From Candidatus Palauibacter soopunensis (GTDB lineage: Bacteria > Gemmatimonadota > Gemmatimonadetes > Palauibacterales > Palauibacteraceae), in assembly GCF_947581735.1 (NCBI RefSeq), contig NZ_CANPVT010000006.1, positions 1-44,742 of the forward strand: a stretch of DNA of 44,742 nucleotides, read 5' to 3'. Within the stretch, counting starts at the first letter, position 1. Every line of letters begins with the position of its first letter. The position numbers and the translations under genes were made by a program. The notes below the pieces were generated by a model. It had not been told where the DNA came from and ran no database searches. It was given only the letters and a program-made list of their open reading frames with translations. This document shows positions 32,925-41,313 of the stretch, piece after piece.

Positions 32925-34358
32925 ATGATCCGGAAGCTCATGAGACTCGTGACGCTGGCGGCGTTGGCGCTCGCGCTCGCGGAGGGCGCAGATCCCTCCA
33001 CCGCCGAGGGTCAGTCACTGGCCGTCACGGGAGCGACCGTCATCGATCCTCTGGCCGACGCACCGCTGGGAAACGGGGTCGTGGTGATGGTGGACGGGCG
33101 GATCGCGGCGGTGGGCCCGGCCGGGGCCGTGGACGTTCCCGTGGGAATGCCGGTCATCGATGGGCGCGGCAAGTACGTCATTCCCGGGTTGATGGACGCG
33201 AACCTCCATCTCTACCTGAATCTCGATCTCGAGACCCTCATCAAGTACGAGGGCCGCTACCACGAGATCGTGCTCGAGGCGGCGCAACTCACGCTCAAGA
33301 CCGGACAGACGACGGTCTTCGACACGTGGGGGCCGCTGGATCCGCTGGCGAAGGCGCGCGACATGATCAACGCGGGCGAGGCGCCGGGCAGCCGGATCTA
33401 CTTCGCCGGCAACATTATCGGTTTCGACGGGCCGCTATCGCGGGACTTCCGCGGCGCGGCGGCGACCCACGTCAGCCAGACCTTCGTGAACCGGACGAAC
33501 GAGGCATGGGAGCGCGGAACCGGCCGCGACCTCATGTGGTTGACGCCGGATTCCGTGCGTGCCGCGATCCGCGAGTACACGGGAACGGGCGTCGACTTCC
33601 TCAAGTACGGGTCGAGCAGCCACGTGGAGATGTACTTCATCTCCTTCTCCGAGCGCGTGCAGCGCGTGATCGTGGAGGAAGGACACCGGGCGGGCATGAC
33701 GGTCCAGACGCACACCACGTCGGTCGAGAGCCTCGACATGGCGATCGAGGCCGGTGTCGACATCATCACGCACGGCGACATCTCCGGCCCCGTCGTGCCG
33801 ATCCCGATGGAGACGATCCGGAAACTCGTCGAGCGGGACATCGCCGTCTCGGTGCTTCCGATCACGAAACGGCGGCTGGAAGCGCTGCACGAGCACAACC
33901 CGGAGGGGACGCTTACGCCCTACATGACCGTTGGCCGCGAGAACCAGGCGCGGATGATCGAGGCGGGCGTCTCGATGCTCCTCTCGACGGACGCGGGCAT
34001 CAAGCATCCGGTGCTGCTCGCCGAGTCGCCGACGATCGCTTCGGACACGGTGGATCAACGCACGAAGCTGGGCGAAGGACATTTCAACGCACTGGCCGCG
34101 CTGGAGGAGCTGGGGATGGCGCCGATGGAGATCCTGCGCTCCGCCACGAGCCACATCGCCCGCGCCTACGAACTGGACGACGAGATCGGTTCGCTGCAGC
34201 CAGGGATGATCGCGGACCTCGTCATCCTCGATGCGAATCCACTGGAGGGGGCCGGCAACTACCGGTCGATCCACGCGGTAATCAAGGACGGCACGCGGGT
34301 CGACATCGACGCGCTCCCCGCGGCACCGATCATCAGCGTCCTGAAGCCGGAAAACTGA
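32925..34358 (+). CDS. Amidohydrolase family protein with altered metal motif
   Basis: Exported amidohydrolase-superfamily protein of 477 aa. A signal peptide (IRKLMRLVTLAALALALAEG) is followed by a beta domain (LAVTGATVIDPLADA), then the barrel. The usual DxHxH metal motif reads GLMDANLHLY, so the first His is replaced by Asn. Other ligand-like residues remain: TVQTHTTSVES, ITHGDIS and LLSTDAGIKH. It may use one metal, or bind its substrate without hydrolysis. GGGAGGG lies five bases before the ATG at 32925. It converges with the YpdA-like gene after 15 bases. The substrate is unknown; imidazolonepropionase- and prolidase-like members share this layout. Confidence 0.85.
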   Translation: MIRKLMRLVTLAALALALAEGADPSTAEGQSLAVTGATVIDPLADAPLGNGVVVMVDGRIAAVGPAGAVDVPVGMPVIDGRGKYVIPGLMDANLHLYLNLDLETLIKYEGRYHEIVLEAAQLTLKTGQTTVFDTWGPLDPLAKARDMINAGEAPGSRIYFAGNIIGFDGPLSRDFRGAAATHVSQTFVNRTNEAWERGTGRDLMWLTPDSVRAAIREYTGTGVDFLKYGSSSHVEMYFISFSERVQRVIVEEGHRAGMTVQTHTTSVESLDMAIEAGVDIITHGDISGPVVPIPMETIRKLVERDIAVSVLPITKRRLEALHEHNPEGTLTPYMTVGRENQARMIEAGVSMLLSTDAGIKHPVLLAESPTIASDTVDQRTKLGEGHFNALAALEELGMAPMEILRSATSHIARAYELDDEIGSLQPGMIADLVILDANPLEGAGNYRSIHAVIKDGTRVDIDALPAAPIISVLKPEN

Positions 34359-34373
34359 CCGCCCGAGAACCGA

Positions 34374-35396
34374 TCAGCGGCCTGACTCTCCGAGACGGGC
34401 GGCCAGGTGGGCGGCGATGATGGCGCCGTGCTCGCGGCCGTTTTCGATGAAGATCTTGTTGGCGTTGAAGCCGGCGGCGATCACGCCCGCGATGTAGACG
34501 CGCGGCACCGTCGTCTCCATGGTCTCCGGGTCGTGCGCGGGGATCCCGCTGTCCGGATCCGTCTCGACGCCCAGGCCCGTGAGCAGCGCGGCGTCCGGCC
34601 GCCAGCCCGTCATCGCGAGCACCCAGTCGTTCGATACCCCGGTCTCCGCCCCGGTGGACTCCTCGACGATCGTGGCCGTCCCCGTGCCGAGGCAGGCGAC
34701 GCGGGATTCCCAGTGCATGGGGATCTCGCCGCTCGCGATCCGGTTCTCGATGTCGGGTCGAACCCAGGGCTTGACGCCAGGATCGAGCGTGTCCGCGAAG
34801 TGCACCATGCGGACGCGCACGCCGTTGCGGTACAACTCCAGCGCCGCTTCTACCGCCGAGTTTCCGCCTCCCACGACGAGCACGTCCTGGTCGAAGAAGG
34901 GGAAGGGTTCCCTGTAGTAGTGGATGACCCGGCGGTACCGGTCCTCGCCCTCGAACCCGAGCCGATTCGGTTCCCCGAAGCCCCCCGTGGCGACGACCAC
35001 GGTCCGGGAGGCGAGGCAGTCCTCCCGGCCGTCACGGGTGCGGGTGTGGACGGCGAAGGCGCGCGCCACCGGTTCGATGCCCGTCACCTCCTCGTACTGG
35101 CGCACCCCAATGCCGTGGTGGGCGACGACGTGCCGGTAATAGGCGAGGGCGTCGCGCCGCGTGGGTTTCGGCTCGGGGATCGTGAACGGAACGTCCCCGA
35201 TTTCCAGCCGTTCCGCCGTGGAGAAGAACGTCATGTAGGAGGGATAACGGGTCAGCGACTCGGTGATGCACCCGCGGTCGAGGATCGCGTACCTCAGGCC
35301 GCGCTCCTTCACGGCGACGGCCACGGCGAGCCCGCAGGGGCCGGCCCCGACGATGATCGCGTCGAGCGGTTCGGTCTCGGCGATGGAATCCGGCAT
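34374..35396 (-). CDS. ypdA: YpdA-family FAD/NAD(P)-binding oxidoreductase
   Basis: Flavoprotein of 340 aa of the YpdA family, putative bacillithiol-disulfide reductases that keep low-molecular-weight thiol reduced in the cytoplasm. Seen: the N-terminal FAD motif DAIIVGAGPCGLAVA, the family stretch TRYPSYMTFFSTAERLEIGDVPF, the second dinucleotide fold QDVLVVGGGNSAVEAALEL, and the C-terminal FAD motif VPRVYIAGVIAAGFNANKIFIENGR. The Cys in GPCG is the conserved single cysteine of the family. ATG 35396 is chosen; a GTG at 35417 is in frame, and neither has a strong ribosome site. It suggests the organism makes bacillithiol or a similar thiol. Confidence 0.85.
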   Translation of the reverse strand: MPDSIAETEPLDAIIVGAGPCGLAVAVAVKERGLRYAILDRGCITESLTRYPSYMTFFSTAERLEIGDVPFTIPEPKPTRRDALAYYRHVVAHHGIGVRQYEEVTGIEPVARAFAVHTRTRDGREDCLASRTVVVATGGFGEPNRLGFEGEDRYRRVIHYYREPFPFFDQDVLVVGGGNSAVEAALELYRNGVRVRMVHFADTLDPGVKPWVRPDIENRIASGEIPMHWESRVACLGTGTATIVEESTGAETGVSNDWVLAMTGWRPDAALLTGLGVETDPDSGIPAHDPETMETTVPRVYIAGVIAAGFNANKIFIENGREHGAIIAAHLAARLGESGR

Positions 35397-35560
35397 GGTC
35401 TGCGCTGTCACCCGCACCTGTCAGGAGAATTCGTGAGCGCGGGATGGTAATCGCTGGACCGGGACCGGGGAACGGGGAGGGCGTCGCCCCGCTTGATCCG
35501 GCAAGTGGAGCTTGAGAAGTTGGTCGAGGTCCCCAGGGTCCGTTCTTCAGGAGGCACGCG

Positions 35561-36343
35561 ATGAGCACGGTCGAGACCGCATTCGCTCCCATTCCGTCCC
35601 CGGCGGAGAAAGGCATCGACGAAGCCGCGATCCGGCAGGCGCGCATCGACTTCGCGGCCGTGCACCGGATCATCGTGCACGAGGACATGCACGAGGGCAC
35701 CTGGAACCACTTCAGCTGCAAGGTGCCGGGAAGGCCGGGGCACCTGCTCATCACGCCCGGGCAGACGCACTTCTCGCGCGTCACCGCCAGCAACCTGGTC
35801 GAGGTGGGCCCGGACGGCCGCCCCGTGGGCGGCGACGGGCGGCTGAACGTGAGCGCGTGGGCGATTCACGCACCTATCCAGCGCGCCCGGCCCGACATCA
35901 TGTGCGCGCTGCACATCCACGCCCCGTACAGCACGGCGCTAGCCTCCATCGACGGCTGGAGGCTGGATGAGCGCGGAAGCCAGAACGCGGCGGTGTTCTA
36001 CGGGAACTGCGCGTACTTCGGGTACGAGGGGATCGTCACGGAGGCGGACGAGGGTGAGCGCATGGTCGAGGCCCTGGGCGACAAGCGGGTGCTCTTCCTC
36101 GCGAACCACGGGGTACTGATGGTCGGCGACACGATCGAGAAGACGATGTTGTGGCTCTACCAGCTCGAGCGCGCCTGCATGAACGAGATGCTCGCGCTCC
36201 AGACGGGCCGGCAGATCCGCCCGATCCCGGTCGAGGCGGCGCAACACAACGCCGACATGTCCGTCGAGTCGGCCGGAGAGGCCGGCTATCTCGAGGGCAT
36301 GAAGGAAATGCTCGACGCCGAGGGCCACGACTACGCGACCTGA
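35561..36343 (+). CDS. Class II aldolase/adducin-family protein
   Basis: Cytoplasmic zinc aldolase-like protein of 260 aa. Seen: an N-terminal substrate region (EGTWNHFSCKVPG), LITPGQTHFSRV, the zinc His pair in ALHIHAPYS and a third His in FLANHGVLMVG. These are the class II aldolase/adducin signatures. The family includes fuculose-phosphate and ribulose-phosphate enzymes and decarboxylases; the substrate is undefined. AGGAGG lies seven bases before the ATG, a strong start. It ends six bases from the convergent lhgO stop. Confidence 0.88.
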   Translation: MSTVETAFAPIPSPAEKGIDEAAIRQARIDFAAVHRIIVHEDMHEGTWNHFSCKVPGRPGHLLITPGQTHFSRVTASNLVEVGPDGRPVGGDGRLNVSAWAIHAPIQRARPDIMCALHIHAPYSTALASIDGWRLDERGSQNAAVFYGNCAYFGYEGIVTEADEGERMVEALGDKRVLFLANHGVLMVGDTIEKTMLWLYQLERACMNEMLALQTGRQIRPIPVEAAQHNADMSVESAGEAGYLEGMKEMLDAEGHDYAT

Positions 36344-36349
36344 CCCTGG

Positions 36350-37549
36350 TCAGAGTTGCTGGAGGGCGCGCTCCGCGATGTGGTGTCCGATGGCCAGGCA
36401 GGCCGTGGCCGCGGGGGAGGGGGCGTTGAGCACGTTCACCACGCCGGGCGCTTCCCGAATCACGAAGTCGTGCACCAGGGCGCCATCCGTGTCCACGGCC
36501 TGCGCGCGGATGCCGGAGCGCCATGTCTCGAGGTCGCGCACTTCGAGTGCGGGCAGCATGGCGCGGGCCTTGCGTACCACGGAGCGCCGGTCCAGCGAGC
36601 GCCACTGCTCCTCGACGGCGGTCCGCCAGTGGGCCTGCGCCAGTCGACGGAAGCCGCGGTAGCTCAACGCTTCCAGGGCGTCGGGAAGGCGTCCCGATAG
36701 GCGGCCGTAAGCTTCCCGACCCCAGGCCCAGACCGCGTTCGGCCCGAGTTCCACGCGCCCGTCCACGTTCCGGGTGAAGTGGACGCCCAGATGTGGGAGT
36801 CGCGGATCCGGCACCGGGTAGATGTGGCCCCGCACGAGCCCGGCGGCGGTCTCGGAGAGGCCCCAGTACTCGCCCCGGAAGGGAAGGACCTTGAGATCGG
36901 GTTCGTGCCCGAGGAGCCGCATCACGCGGTCGACGTGCAGCCCGGCGCAGTTGACGACGACGCGGGCCGCGATGTCGCCCGGGGGGCCGGCGAGCACGGT
37001 GCGGTGCCCGGAGCGGCGGGCTTCCCGCACCTCGAAGCCGGTGCCGATCCGGTGGCCGGCGCGGGAAAGATCCGCCGCGAGGGCTCGCGCCACGTCACCG
37101 AAGTCGACCGCCCCGGTGGCGGGTACGTGGAGCGCCTCTACGCCGCGCGCGTGCGGTTCGATCTCCACGATTCCGCCGGGGCCGATCCGCTGCATGGCCA
37201 CGCCGTTCGCGGTCCCGCGCCGTTCGAGTTCGGCGAGGGCCGTGAGTTGGTCGCGCGAGATGGCAACGACGATCTTGCCGGTGCGCGTGGTCGGAATGCC
37301 TCGCTCGGCGCAGTAGCGAAACAGCCGCTCGGCGCCCTCGGTGCACAGCCGCGCCTTGAGCGACCCCGGCGCGTAGTACAGCCCGGCGTGGATGACGCCG
37401 CTGTTGCGGCCCGTCTGATGCGCCGCGACCTCCGGCTCCTTCTCGAGCACCGTGAGCGAGAGGTCCGGTCGGGCCCGCCGGATCGCGTCGGCCGTGGCGA
37501 GCCCGACGATGCCGCCCCCGATGACGGCGATGTCGAGCGATTTCGTCAT
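36350..37549 (-). CDS. lhgO: L-2-hydroxyglutarate oxidase/dehydrogenase
   Basis: FAD-dependent oxidoreductase of 399 aa that oxidises L-2-hydroxyglutarate to 2-oxoglutarate, feeding electrons to the respiratory chain. Seen: an N-terminal FAD motif IAVIGGGIVGLATADAI, the family-defining AHQTGRNSGVIHAGLYYAPGS, and the C-terminal DALVHDF-like segment with NAPSPAATACLAIG. The length matches the family. The ATG overlaps the stop of the dihaem-cytochrome gene (four bases), which links this enzyme to a cytochrome and a beta-propeller gene in one operon. Confidence 0.92.
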   Translation of the reverse strand: MTKSLDIAVIGGGIVGLATADAIRRARPDLSLTVLEKEPEVAAHQTGRNSGVIHAGLYYAPGSLKARLCTEGAERLFRYCAERGIPTTRTGKIVVAISRDQLTALAELERRGTANGVAMQRIGPGGIVEIEPHARGVEALHVPATGAVDFGDVARALAADLSRAGHRIGTGFEVREARRSGHRTVLAGPPGDIAARVVVNCAGLHVDRVMRLLGHEPDLKVLPFRGEYWGLSETAAGLVRGHIYPVPDPRLPHLGVHFTRNVDGRVELGPNAVWAWGREAYGRLSGRLPDALEALSYRGFRRLAQAHWRTAVEEQWRSLDRRSVVRKARAMLPALEVRDLETWRSGIRAQAVDTDGALVHDFVIREAPGVVNVLNAPSPAATACLAIGHHIAERALQQL

Positions 37550-38451
37550 CGACCGCCGGTGTCAGCCTCCGCTCCGACCACGCACTCCGGGGTTTCGCCG
37601 CGGACCCAGGCAGCGAGCATCTGCCACTCGGGGTCGTCCGTCGAGTCCCAGCGACGGGGGCCTCCGTGGAAGTAGTCGCCGCCCGCCGCAGGATGGAGGG
37701 GATGCGTGAGCAGCCGGCTCATCATCGGCTCGCCGGGTTCCACGTAGCGGCGCGTGATCGCGAAGTTGCCGCGCGACTCCTCCTGGTTCCAGAAGTCGCG
37801 GCCCTCGGGGATATGCCGGGCGAAGCCGCGCGCCCCGGTCTCATGGCAGTGGATGCACTCCACGTCGCCCGGGCGCTTGTCGAGGTACATCTTTTGGACG
37901 CAGTCGCGGAAGAAGTCGAAGTCGAGCCGCGGCGGGGCGGGGCGCTCCACCGGATCGGCGGCCGCGACCCAGTCGGCCATGGCCCGCCATTCCGAGTCCG
38001 ATTTCGACTCGAAGAACTTCCCGCCCACGTGGAGCGGGGCGCCGCCGGCCGACACAGTTAGCGCTTTTCTCAGGAAGCGGCTGCCATCCGGGTCGCCCGG
38101 CGTGACGAGGCGGGACACGACCTCGAAGTTCCGGCGGGAGTCCTCCTCCGACCAATACACCTCGCCGTCGGCCGTCTCGCGAAGCCGCTGAAGCCGCAGC
38201 GGCGTGCCCTGCTCGGCATGACAGGTGACGCAGGGCGCCCGCCCCGGCCCCCACCCGCCGCGGTCCACGAGGAAGATGGGTTCGATCGTCTCGCGGTAGC
38301 GCTCGAAGCTCAGGGGTTCCTGACCCATGACGCCGCTGGGCGCCGAACCTGACGCCATGAGCGCGAATGCGGTCGCGAGGACCGACGGCCGGGCGAGGCA
38401 GCGTGGGCCCGCAGGGCGCGCCGCTCGTCGGACTCGGCGGACGGGAGTCAC
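37546..38451 (-). CDS. Exported dihaem cytochrome-like protein
   Basis: Periplasmic protein of 301 aa. A signal peptide (PSVLATAFALMASGSAPSGVMGQ) is followed by two repeats of a cytochrome-c-like unit. Haem sites are APCVTCHAEQG and VECIHCHETG. Each repeat also has an ESRRNF/EESRGNF segment and a PGDPDGSRFL or PGEPMMSRLL motif, so the two halves arose by duplication. It resembles planctomycete-type cytochrome c domains. Electron transfer is the likely role. It overlaps the upstream beta-propeller gene and the downstream lhgO gene by four bases each, so the three are translationally coupled. Confidence 0.82.
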   Translation of the reverse strand: MTPVRRVRRAARPAGPRCLARPSVLATAFALMASGSAPSGVMGQEPLSFERYRETIEPIFLVDRGGWGPGRAPCVTCHAEQGTPLRLQRLRETADGEVYWSEEDSRRNFEVVSRLVTPGDPDGSRFLRKALTVSAGGAPLHVGGKFFESKSDSEWRAMADWVAAADPVERPAPPRLDFDFFRDCVQKMYLDKRPGDVECIHCHETGARGFARHIPEGRDFWNQEESRGNFAITRRYVEPGEPMMSRLLTHPLHPAAGGDYFHGGPRRWDSTDDPEWQMLAAWVRGETPECVVGAEADTGGR

Positions 38452-39044
38452 GGGAACACCACGGTCTTGTTGCGCTTAGGGGTCTGCCCCACCGGGATGC
38501 GGGCGATCTCCTTCATCTCCTTGGTGTCGACGACGGAGACATCGTTCGAACCCGCGTTCGCCACGTAGAGGTAACGGCTGTCCGGGGTCATCGTGAGCCA
38601 GTCGGGTATGTGGCCCACCTCGACCCCGCCCAGATACCCGAGATCCGGCAGCGACCACGCGTAGACATGCCCGTTGGGCTTGCTCGTGGACCAGAGCTGC
38701 CGCCCATCCGGCGATACCGCGAGGCCGTGCCCCGGCGACCCCTGCAGCGCGTCGTTCGTCACCCGCGAGATCGGAAGGCTCGGCATGTCCAGCTTTTGCA
38801 CGACCCTCCGCTGCTCGAAGTCGACCACGTACACGCCGTGGTAGTTCGAGATCTGGATGAACAGCCGCCAGGTCGATCCGTCGGGATGCGTCTCGAACGC
38901 CATCGGGCGCACGCCGCCGTCCGCGTAGCCCCCCGTCGTGCGTCCGCTGAAGTGGAGCGACCAGATCGCCTCGTCGATCGCCGTATCGATGATCGTCAAC
39001 GTGCGCGCCCCGATCATCCCCGCCGCGACGTGCCGCCCGTCCGG
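38448..39044 (-). pseudogene. YVTN-type beta-propeller protein, 5' end removed by element E2
   Basis: C-terminal part (about 199 residues) of a secreted beta-propeller protein with YVTN repeats: PDGRHVAAGMIGARTLTIID, SPDGRQLWSTSKPNGHVYAW and TPDSRYLYVANAGSNDVSVVDT. Homologous sequence starts abruptly at PDGRHVAAG, in the middle of a blade. An accidental in-frame ATG at 39063-39065 lies in E2 DNA and would add seven residues. The signal peptide and the first blades are missing, so a functional exported protein is unlikely. It overlaps the dihaem cytochrome gene by four bases, so that operon has lost its native promoter. Confidence 0.8.
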
Positions 39045-39103
39045 CGGACGGGAGTGAATTTGCATCTTCCTATGGATGTTGAACTTACGAGATTGGCAGG
39101 ATG

Positions 39104-39131
39104 AATTCCAGCCGTTTGACTCCCGCCGATT
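39104..39131. repeat. Tandem integrase arm-like sites, E2 left end
   Basis: AATTCCAGCCGTTT (39104-39117) is directly followed by GACTCCCGCCGATT (39118-39131), the latter identical to the second arm site of E1. The spacing to the flanking host CGACGT (39026) is 78 bases, the same as in E1 (13319 to 13397). Confidence 0.6.
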
Positions 39132-39137
39132 GTGGAT

Positions 39138-40301
39138 CTAGCCGCGAGACCTTCTGCGGGCTTCCAGCGCCTTCCGAAGCTGTCCTTCGTCGGCCTTCTG
39201 ATAGCACTGAAGCACCGTCTTGGCGGTCTTCCATCCTCCCAGCTCACACAGCACCTTGAGCGGCTGGTCCATCAGGTCGCTGGCAAACTTCCGTCGAAGC
39301 GAGTGCCAGCCCCTTCCCGGCTTGGGCTCCAGCCCCGCCAGCTTCTCGGCCCTGACCCACCACCCCTGCCCGAGCGCCGACCCCATGCACTTCGATGGAC
39401 TCTTGGGCGCGGGCAGCACCGGAGCGTCCCCAAGTCCTGGGTTGCTCCTTCGCGCTCCTTCCAAAGCTTCGAGCGCCTCGGTGGTAACGGGCGTGACGTG
39501 CTCGTGCCCCGACTTGTCGTGCTCGGCCCGCCAGAGGATGGTCCCTCCCTCGAAGGAGATGTCGGACCACCGAAGCTGGCGGATTGCGCCGATCCGGTGG
39601 CCGGTTTCGTGCGCGAGCACGAGCGCAACGCGGAACCGCCAGTCCACCCGCCCGGAGACTTCCAGCAGCGCCCGGTATTCCTCCTCCGTTAGCACCACCC
39701 GGGTGGGGTTCTTCTCCGTGGGCTTCCTGAGGCCCTTGAGCGGGTTCCTGTCCAAGAGCAGGCGGCCCCGGTCGTCCCTCGACCTCGCGGCCCAATTCAG
39801 AACCGCGATCAGGAACTTCAGGTCGTATTCGACCATGCGGTCGCTCACCGGCCTGCCGCTCGGTCCGATCCTGCCCGCCCGCCGTTCCCGAATGAAGCGG
39901 TCCCAGTCCCTCTGTGACAGGGTGGCCGGGTCGCGGTTCCGTCCGAAGAACCGGAGGAACATGCGCATGGCGGTCCGGTCGTACCCCCGAGCCTTCCAGC
40001 CCTTGGTGGGCGTCACCTCCTCGCCGTAGATGTCAAAAAGCTCGCCCAGCTTGAGCGGCTCGGGCTCGGCTTCCTGCTTGCCGTTCAGGTCCGGGCCGAC
40101 GAAGCCCGCGGCGAATTCGTCCGCCTGCTTCTTCGCCCTCGGCCAATCGCGGTGTCCGAGCGACCGGCTCCGCCTTCGTCCGTTCTCGCGCCACTCAATC
40201 TGGAAGTTGCCGGTCTTCGGGTCCGGGAAGATCCGGACCCGGTTCCGGCCCCATTCGCCGGCGCCGTACGAGCGCCGACTTCGTTTCGTGCGTGCCATCA
40301 T
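39138..40301 (-). CDS. int: Tyrosine recombinase / integrase of element E2
   Basis: Integrase of 387 aa, collinear with the E1 integrase without large gaps and plainly its close relative (shared stretches such as SQRDWDRFIRERRAGRIGPSG and AHETGHRIGAIR). Catalytic residues are kept: Arg in GHRIGAIR, Lys in DKSGHEH, His and Arg in WHSLRR, Trp in GGWK and Tyr in QCYQ. It differs most at the N-terminal arm-binding part and around LRFFGRNRD. The start is ATG at 40301 or the next codon at 40298, with GAGAGGAAT upstream. It is transcribed toward the broken beta-propeller gene, its stop about 95 bases from the inferred border. Confidence 0.92.
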   Translation of the reverse strand: MMARTKRSRRSYGAGEWGRNRVRIFPDPKTGNFQIEWRENGRRRSRSLGHRDWPRAKKQADEFAAGFVGPDLNGKQEAEPEPLKLGELFDIYGEEVTPTKGWKARGYDRTAMRMFLRFFGRNRDPATLSQRDWDRFIRERRAGRIGPSGRPVSDRMVEYDLKFLIAVLNWAARSRDDRGRLLLDRNPLKGLRKPTEKNPTRVVLTEEEYRALLEVSGRVDWRFRVALVLAHETGHRIGAIRQLRWSDISFEGGTILWRAEHDKSGHEHVTPVTTEALEALEGARRSNPGLGDAPVLPAPKSPSKCMGSALGQGWWVRAEKLAGLEPKPGRGWHSLRRKFASDLMDQPLKVLCELGGWKTAKTVLQCYQKADEGQLRKALEARRRSRG

Positions 40302-40675
40302 TCGATTCCTCTCGGTGATGGACCGCACGATCTGCGCGAATGAAAGCTCGCGCCGCCGGGAGTTTTCCGCTAGTTGGGTTCGGAGGGAAGTCCCCGGGCC
40401 TGTTGCCGGTGCCGTGCGGCGATGCACCATCAGACAACGGGGGTGGCGGTGCACGGGATCGACCCCCGGACGGTGCGCGCAGCCGCTTCCGAATGTCTTC
40501 GCCCGCCTTGCAGTTGGATCAGCGATCCTTGGCAGAAAGGCCACGGGACGCCCTGGGACGCGTGCGTCCCGTTTCTTGCGCGGGAGACGTCGAACAGCAC
40601 GACGGCCAAGCGGTCGGCCAACAGGTCCGCCGTCTCCTCGAAGCGGCGCTCGGCACCCTTCCGGTACGGACTGCT
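40302..40675. other. Non-coding or degraded stretch upstream of the E2 integrase
   Basis: 374 bases with no convincing gene. It holds the conserved integrase leader at 40325-40345. A minus-strand frame here encodes ERRFEETADLLADRLAVVLFD, which reads like protein, but it has no good start and continues through the palindrome. It may be a gene remnant. Confidence 0.4.
40325..40345 (-). promoter_or_regulatory. Conserved leader upstream of the E2 integrase
   Basis: Exact copy of the 21-base stretch found at 14622-14642 upstream of the E1 integrase, at nearly the same distance from the start codon. Conservation outside the coding region points to a regulatory or transcriptional role. Confidence 0.45.
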
Positions 40676-40775
40676 GGCTGGGAGCGACCCCGCAGCGACG
40701 GAGAGGATGGGGCTGTCCGGCTCCATCCTCCCCGGTGCCGATTGAGGCATGCCGAAATGGGGGTCGCTCCCAGCC
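40676..40775. repeat. Large imperfect palindrome R1 of E2
   Basis: Outer arms GGCTGGGAGCGACCCC (40676-40691) and its exact complement at 40760-40775 (16 bp). Inside, GAGGATGG (40703-40710) pairs with CCATCCTC (40723-40730). An asymmetric GAGGCATGCCGAA (40744-40756) sits four bases before the core of the right arm. A related structure in the opposite orientation is at 42861-42955. Confidence 0.8.
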
Positions 40776-40999
40776 ACGTCCAACGAACGCGGATCGGCAC
40801 CGGCGCTCCGCTGGCAGTGTCGCAACCGCAGGCGCGCCAGCGGTTTGCAACATACAGGCCATTGTCCGCGCCGAACGGCGATTTCTTGTCCGGACACCCC
40901 CAAAACGAGCCGGACACGCAGGACTTGCCACCAACATCCACGTCCGGCCGTCATTTGCAGGCCTCGCGACAGCCCTACACCGGGTCGCAGTGGGGCGCG
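40776..40999. other. Non-coding stretch between R1 and the brnT promoter
   Basis: 224 bases without a supported gene or recognised element; frames across it lack start signals and coding character. Confidence 0.4.
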
Positions 41000-41028
41000 T
41001 TGCTGTAACTACAATCCATATGTATAAT
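41000..41028 (+). promoter_or_regulatory. brnTA promoter
   Basis: TTGCTG (41000-41005), a 17-base spacer and a perfect TATAAT (41023-41028). The start codon of brnT begins at 41035, just seven bases after the -10 element, so transcription would start at or beside the ATG and the mRNA would be leaderless. The AT-rich CATATG at the spacer end may be part of the operator for BrnA autorepression, as known for this family. Confidence 0.7.
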
Positions 41029-41034
41029 CGGTCG

Positions 41035-41313
41035 ATGGAATTCGAGTGGGACGAGGCCAAGAACCAGACGAACATCCGCAAGCACGGCATCGGGTTCGAC
41101 ACCGCGAAGCGCATCTTCGAGGGGACCGTCGCAACGTCGCCCGACCGTCGCCGGGACTACGGCGAGGAGCGCCGCATCAGCATAGGCCGGGTCGAGCCCG
41201 GAGCGCTGATCGTGGTGGCCCACACCGAGCGCCGCGGGCGCATCCGTCTGATCTCCGCCCGCCCGGCGTCGCGGAAGGAAAGGAGAGTCTACCATGAGCG
41301 GACGCTACGATAG
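41035..41313 (+). CDS. brnT: BrnT family toxin
   Basis: Toxin of 92 aa, a RelE-fold ribonuclease of the BrnTA type II toxin-antitoxin system. Seen: the N-terminal FEWDEAKNQTNIRKHGIGFDTAKRIF, which carries the family WDxxKxxxNxxKHGI motif, then RRDYGEERRISIG and the C-terminal RLISARPASRKERRVYHER. Basic residues near both ends are the predicted catalytic set. Its 3' end overlaps the antitoxin gene by 20 bases, in the usual toxin-first order. It lies just after a strong promoter, apparently without a leader. Confidence 0.92.
   Translation: MEFEWDEAKNQTNIRKHGIGFDTAKRIFEGTVATSPDRRRDYGEERRISIGRVEPGALIVVAHTERRGRIRLISARPASRKERRVYHERTLR

Noticed and set aside
40430-40954. Minus-strand frame with FEETADLLADRLAVVLFD
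   Set aside because: A short part looks protein-like, but the frame has no supported start, runs through palindrome R1 and shows no family; at most a gene remnant.
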